A stretch of DNA of 9,128 bases from Roseobacter sp. Its GTDB lineage: Bacteria > Pseudomonadota > Alphaproteobacteria > Rhodobacterales > Rhodobacteraceae. Under the pieces are notes generated by a model. That model made no database searches, was not told where the DNA came from, and worked only from the letters and a program-made list of their open reading frames with translations. A program made the position numbers and the translations under genes. Positions within the stretch are counted from its first letter, which is position 1. Each line of letters opens with the position of its first letter. Shown in pieces: positions 6,325 through 9,128 of this stretch. Location: positions 1 to 9,128 of the forward strand of contig JAGXHB010000053.1 of assembly GCA_024636425.1 (NCBI GenBank), given 5' to 3'.

Positions 6325-7250
6325 GGCAACACCGACAGCCACATCCATGCCGTCAGCACCGATGCGCCGGTCGCGATCAGGACCGAACTTGCCGCCACGC
6401 GCCGCGCGCGCCCGTACATATTGGCAAAGATATAGGCGTTGAAACCCGGTGCCATCGCCGCCGTCAGGACGCCCGACCGGAAAAGATCCTGCGGCAGGCC
6501 AAAGCTGCTGCCCATGGCCCAGACGATCAGGGGATGGACCAGCAATGCCAGAACACAGACCATCGCGATGGCTTTGAAATCGCCTTCGGGCTTGTACTGG
6601 ATCAACACCCCGCCAAGTGCAAAGAGCGCGGCGGGCAAGGCCGCACGCACGATCAGCGACAGGGCGTCATCAACCACGCCCGGAATCGCAAAACCGCTGA
6701 AGTTGACGGCGAACCCCGCCAGGATGCCCAGTACCAGTGGATTGTGAAACATCGCGTTCGAGATGTTGCGCGCCAGCGCAAACCCGGTCTGGCCACGGTT
6801 GCGCACAAACTCCATCACCGTGATGCCAAGCCCGTAGCAAAAGGGCGAATGGAAGGCGACGATGGCGAAATTTCCGGTCAGCGCATCGGGACCGTAGGCG
6901 CGTTCGGTGATCGGCAGACCCAGCAGGATCGAGTTGGAGAAGAGGCAGCAAAAGCCGATCGCCACGCAATCTTCCCAGTCGCGTTTGAAAAAGACCCGCG
7001 CCCCAATCGTGCCAAGCGCAAAACAGATGGCGGCCCCTGTGTAAAAGCTGACCAGCAGGCGCGGATCGAAAGAGGCGGAAAGATCCAGCTTGGCGATGGA
7101 CTGAAACAGCAGACACGGGATCGCAAAGCTTTGCGCAAAACGCATGACCCCGTCGATGCCCGCGACCGGAAAATACCCGCGCCAGACGGACACATAGCCA
7201 AAGCCGATGACCAGAAAGACGGGCAGGATAACGTCGAGAAGGGTTTGCAC
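6321..7250 (-). CDS. AEC-family transporter (auxin efflux carrier/malonate permease-like)
   Basis: This 309-residue inner-membrane protein is hydrophobic throughout, with about ten membrane segments in two halves of five (roughly 4-21, 36-52, 67-85, 95-112, 127-147, then 168-187, 195-216, 228-247, 259-279, 287-306). Marks of the AEC family are DVILPVFLVIGFGYVS at the start, FAIPCLLFQSIAKLDL (42-57), SNSILLGLPI in the first half (105-114), HNPLVLGILAG (169-179) and the PGFNAYIFA segment (268-276) in the second half. Members move organic anions such as malonate or malate, or auxin-like compounds; the substrate cannot be read here. The start is GTG at 7250, with AAGGA eleven bases upstream, and the N-terminal motif starts at once, so no later start fits. 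The stop overlaps the GST start as ATGA, making this the first gene of a three-gene set. Confidence 0.9.
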   Translation of the reverse strand: MQTLLDVILPVFLVIGFGYVSVWRGYFPVAGIDGVMRFAQSFAIPCLLFQSIAKLDLSASFDPRLLVSFYTGAAICFALGTIGARVFFKRDWEDCVAIGFCCLFSNSILLGLPITERAYGPDALTGNFAIVAFHSPFCYGLGITVMEFVRNRGQTGFALARNISNAMFHNPLVLGILAGFAVNFSGFAIPGVVDDALSLIVRAALPAALFALGGVLIQYKPEGDFKAIAMVCVLALLVHPLIVWAMGSSFGLPQDLFRSGVLTAAMAPGFNAYIFANMYGRARRVAASSVLIATGASVLTAWMWLSVLP

Positions 7251-7283
7251 GGGGGACGTTGTCCTTGGGTTTCTGGCGGTAGG

Positions 7284-7337
7284 CCCGGGGGTTTCACACC
7301 CCCGGACCCCCGTGGAGTTTACATGGCAAAATGAAGG
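7284..7337. repeat. GC-rich hairpin with GGAGT...ATGAAG tail; candidate dispersed intergenic repeat/terminator
   Basis: CCGGGGGT (7285-7292) pairs perfectly with ACCCCCGG (7298-7305) over a five-base loop TTCAC. A second C-run (7307-7311) offers alternative pairing. The next stretch, 7314-7336, reads GGAGTTTACATGG then CAAAATGAAG and touches the stop codon of the metallo-hydrolase. From memory, Rhodobacteraceae genomes carry many intergenic copies of a similar GC hairpin plus GGAGTATTT...ATGAAG tail; I cannot confirm copies here, since only one is in the window. It lies between the hydrolase stop and the permease start and could end the hydrolase transcript, although no T-run follows the stem on either strand. 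Confidence 0.5.
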
Positions 7338-8135
7338 TCAGAGGGGGAAGGTCAGTGTCATGCCATCAAAGGCCGGCTGGATATGGTCAGGGGTTTCGTC
7401 GCACAGCGTCTGATAGTCGAGATCGTTGTGCATGTTCGTGAGGACCGCATGTTGCGGTGCCATTCTGGCAATCCAGTCCAGGGTTTGCGCAAGATGGCTG
7501 TGGGTCGGGTGCGGGTCGCGGCGCAGCGCGTCGACGATCCAGCAGGTGAGGTTTTCAAGATGCGGCCAGCCGTCGTCGGGGATGGTGGCGACATCGGGCA
7601 GGTAGGCTACGTCGTTCATGCGAAACCCGAGCGCATCTATCGCACCGTGGCTGACAAGGAAGGGCGTGAAGGTCAGCGCGCCGCCTGCGCCGTCGATTGT
7701 GACGTCTCCGGTGATGTGATTCATCTCGAGGATCGGCGGATAGGAGGAGCCGGGCGGCTGGATGAACACATATCCGAACCGGTCGAGCAGTGCTTCACGT
7801 GTGGGCGTATCGGCCCAGACCGGCAGGCGCTTGCGCATGTTGATCACGATCATGCGCAGGTCATCGACCCCGTGCACATGATCGGCGTGGGCATGCGTGT
7901 AAAGCACCGCATCAAGCCGTCCCACATCTGCGTCCAGCAACTGGCTGCGCATGTCGGGCGATGTATCGATCAGGACGGTGGTCGCACCATCCTTGGTGAT
8001 GCGTTCGACCAGAATCGAACAGCGCCGCCGCGCGTTTTTCGGGTTGGCCGGATCGCAGGCCCCCCAATGGCCGCCCAAGCGGGGCACCCCGCCGGAAGAG
8101 CCGCAGCCCAGAATGGTGATTTTCATCTCGGCCAT
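7338..8135 (-). CDS. PhnP-like metallo-beta-lactamase-fold hydrolase
   Basis: This 265-residue cytoplasmic protein has a metallo-beta-lactamase fold of the PhnP/phosphodiesterase branch. The metal site is clear: THAHADH (80-86; H81, H83, D85, H86), H163 in LVSHG, D181 in YLPDVA, and H236 in TNMHNDLDY. The N-terminus has GCGSSGGVPRLGG followed by C27 and C39, resembling the cysteine-bearing insertion near the PhnP start. PhnP itself cleaves cyclic ribose phosphates, but no phosphonate genes are nearby, so the substrate is open; a housekeeping phosphodiesterase is most likely. The frame is open up to 8438, but that extension lies within tatD and looks non-coding. ATG 8135 follows the tatD stop after one base; ATG 8126, three codons later, is an alternative. 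It is last in the holB-tatD-hydrolase set. Confidence 0.9.
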   Translation of the reverse strand: MAEMKITILGCGSSGGVPRLGGHWGACDPANPKNARRRCSILVERITKDGATTVLIDTSPDMRSQLLDADVGRLDAVLYTHAHADHVHGVDDLRMIVINMRKRLPVWADTPTREALLDRFGYVFIQPPGSSYPPILEMNHITGDVTIDGAGGALTFTPFLVSHGAIDALGFRMNDVAYLPDVATIPDDGWPHLENLTCWIVDALRRDPHPTHSHLAQTLDWIARMAPQHAVLTNMHNDLDYQTLCDETPDHIQPAFDGMTLTFPL

Positions 8136-8136
8136 G

Positions 8137-8943
8137 TCAGGCGGCCCCGTCGAAGACTGCGGCCTTGGCGAACAGCCGGTCGAAATTGGCCTGGGTCTGC
8201 GCGGCGAAGCTCTTGTAGTCGAGACCGAAAGTCTCTGCCCCGCGGCGCGCGGTATGCGCGGTAAAGGCCGGTTCGTTGCGCTTGCCGCGGTGGGGCGGGG
8301 GCGCAAGATAGGGGCTGTCGGTTTCCACCAGAACGCGGTCCAGCGGAGCATCGGCAAAGATATCGCGCAGATCCTGGCTTTTGGGGAAAGCGGTGATGCC
8401 CGACATCGACAGGTAAAACCCCAGATCCAAGGCGGCACGCCCTAGTGCGGCACTGCTGGAAAAGCAGTGCATCACGCAGGCGTAGGCTCCGTTGGCATGT
8501 TCCTCGCGCAGGATCCGGGCCATATCGTCATCGGCGTCACGGGCGTGAATGATCAGCGGCAGGCCACTTTCGCGCGCAACGGCAATATGAATGCGCAGCG
8601 ATGCCTGCTGCGCATCGGCGCTGTCGGCGGTGTAGTGATAATCAAGGCCGGTTTCCCCGATGCCGACCATCTTGGGGTGCTGCGTCAAAGCCATCAGATC
8701 ATCGAAGGAAGCCATCGGCTCGGATGCAACGCTCATCGGGTGGGTCCCTGCGGCGTAAAACACCGGTGCGTAGGTTTCGGCAATCCGGCGCACGGCGGGT
8801 TCCGACCGCAGCTTGGTGCAGATCGTGACCATGCGGGTCACGCCGGCGGCCTGTGCGCGGGCGATAACGTCGGGCAGTTCGTTCTCAAAGTCAGGAAAGT
8901 CGAGGTGACAATGGCTGTCGGTGATGGGGTGAATATCGGTCAT
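8137..8943 (-). CDS. tatD: TatD-family metal-dependent deoxyribonuclease
   Basis: This 268-residue cytoplasmic enzyme belongs to the TatD family of the amidohydrolase-like TIM barrels, which includes 3'-5' exonucleases linked to DNA repair and DNA turnover. Metal and catalytic residues are all visible: DSHCHLDF (H11, H13), GIGETGLDYHY (E97), LIIHARDAD (H133), VMHCFS (H159) and VETDSPYLAP (D209). AAGTHPM and HRGKRNEP are further family marks. Length is normal and nothing is broken. An ATG at 8967 would add eight residues, but it lacks a ribosome site; GGGA lies five bases before the ATG at 8943, which starts close to the first barrel strand. The gene sits between holB and a PhnP-like hydrolase, an order common in alphaproteobacteria, with a one-base gap to the hydrolase. 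Many family members are of uncertain substrate. Confidence 0.93.
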   Translation of the reverse strand: MTDIHPITDSHCHLDFPDFENELPDVIARAQAAGVTRMVTICTKLRSEPAVRRIAETYAPVFYAAGTHPMSVASEPMASFDDLMALTQHPKMVGIGETGLDYHYTADSADAQQASLRIHIAVARESGLPLIIHARDADDDMARILREEHANGAYACVMHCFSSSAALGRAALDLGFYLSMSGITAFPKSQDLRDIFADAPLDRVLVETDSPYLAPPPHRGKRNEPAFTAHTARRGAETFGLDYKSFAAQTQANFDRLFAKAAVFDGAA

Positions 8944-8948
8944 GCCTG

Positions 8949-8952
8949 TCCC
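8949..8952 (-). promoter_or_regulatory. Ribosome binding site favouring the shorter TatD start
   Basis: GGGA on the minus strand lies five bases before the ATG at 8943. The alternative ATG at 8967 has no purine-rich stretch before it, which decides for the shorter protein. Confidence 0.4.
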
Positions 8953-8972
8953 GTCTGCTGGTGCCATGCGGG

Positions 8973-9128
8973 CTACCGCGGTGCGGTGTCGCCCATCTTG
9001 AACAGGGTATCTAGGACCAGGGCGGCAGGGTCAAGGTTGACTGCCATGCCATGACGCGCACGCGCCCCGATGTTCTGAGCGGCTTCGGCCCAGGCACGCC
9101 CTTGCGCCGGAGTAGGCGACAGACGGGT
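8973..9128 (-). CDS. holB: DNA polymerase III subunit delta' C-terminus (HolB), 5' part outside window
   Basis: Only the last 51 residues are present; the frame runs in from the right edge and ends with TAG at 8973-8975. The translation contains LSPTPAQGRAWAEAAQ and ARHGMAVNLDPAALVLDTLF, which I recognise as the C-terminal helical part of alphaproteobacterial delta' subunits of the clamp loader that places the beta sliding clamp on DNA. The catalytic or zinc-binding parts of the subunit would be upstream and cannot be seen. The position right before tatD supports the call, as this order is common in alphaproteobacteria. TatD starts 29 bases downstream. Confidence 0.82.
   Translation of the reverse strand, partial: TRLSPTPAQGRAWAEAAQNIGARARHGMAVNLDPAALVLDTLFKMGDTAPR

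Noticed and set aside
6318..7334. Long plus-strand open frame (338 codons) opposite the permease gene
   Set aside because: The translation is rich in Arg, Gln, Asp and His with no fold-like pattern, while the opposite strand encodes a clear AEC transporter. Long antisense frames are common in GC-rich coding DNA.
7383..8264. Plus-strand open frame of 293 codons opposite the metallo-hydrolase
   Set aside because: It is a shadow of the hydrolase and tatD genes, with no recognisable motif and no ribosome site or promoter evidence.
8136..8438. Extended N-terminus of the metallo-hydrolase frame up to 8438
   Set aside because: The extra 101 residues are Pro/Arg/Ser-rich and lie entirely within tatD. 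The family starts at MKITILGCGSSGG, so the extension is an artefact.
1..9128. CRISPR array, tRNA, transposase, phage or toxin-antitoxin genes
   Set aside because: I looked for regular repeats, cloverleaf-like segments and small paired frames on both strands and found none I could support.

Overview
The window is compact, GC-rich, gene-dense DNA that looks chromosomal and alphaproteobacterial, most likely from a marine Rhodobacteraceae (Roseobacter group). The reasons are the holB-tatD-metallo-beta-lactamase gene order, the look of those proteins, many stop/start overlaps, and a GC-rich hairpin followed by a GGAGT...ATGAAG tail of a kind I remember as common between genes in this family. The taxonomic call is inference. 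No tRNA, rRNA, CRISPR array, insertion sequence or phage gene is visible, and no gap without a gene exceeds about 155 bases.

Layout. Bases 1-2447 (+) hold the end of a type I secretion operon: the C-terminal half of a LapB/HlyB-like ABC exporter, open at the left edge, joined by a one-base overlap to an HlyD/LapC-like adaptor. Bases 2469-5109 (-) hold a two-component system: a NarL/LuxR-type response regulator, a 154-base gap, then a membrane histidine kinase of 7TMR-DISM-like build with a HisKA_3 kinase core. The kinase converges tail to tail on the secretion operon, and an inverted repeat spans both stop codons. Bases 5195-7250 (-) hold three overlapping genes: an AEC-family permease (GTG start), a glutathione S-transferase-like protein and a CIA30-domain protein. 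Bases 7338-9128 (-) hold holB (C-terminus only), tatD and a PhnP-like metallo-beta-lactamase hydrolase, tightly packed.

How they may work together. The exporter and adaptor would form the inner-membrane part of a channel that sends a large protein, such as an RTX or adhesin protein, across both membranes; the substrate and outer-membrane TolC partner are not in the window. The neighbouring two-component system probably senses an envelope or extracellular signal and regulates transcription. Secretion is a possible target by proximity only. The AEC-GST-CIA30 genes are probably co-translated, but their shared role is unknown. holB-tatD-hydrolase is a common housekeeping neighbourhood.

I see no clearly new biological system. 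The points most worth checking are the pairing of the sensory system with the secretion operon, the CIA30-containing operon, and three non-coding structures: the inverted repeat over the convergent stops, the AT-rich promoter/operator candidate before the regulator, and the GC-rich hairpin before the permease.
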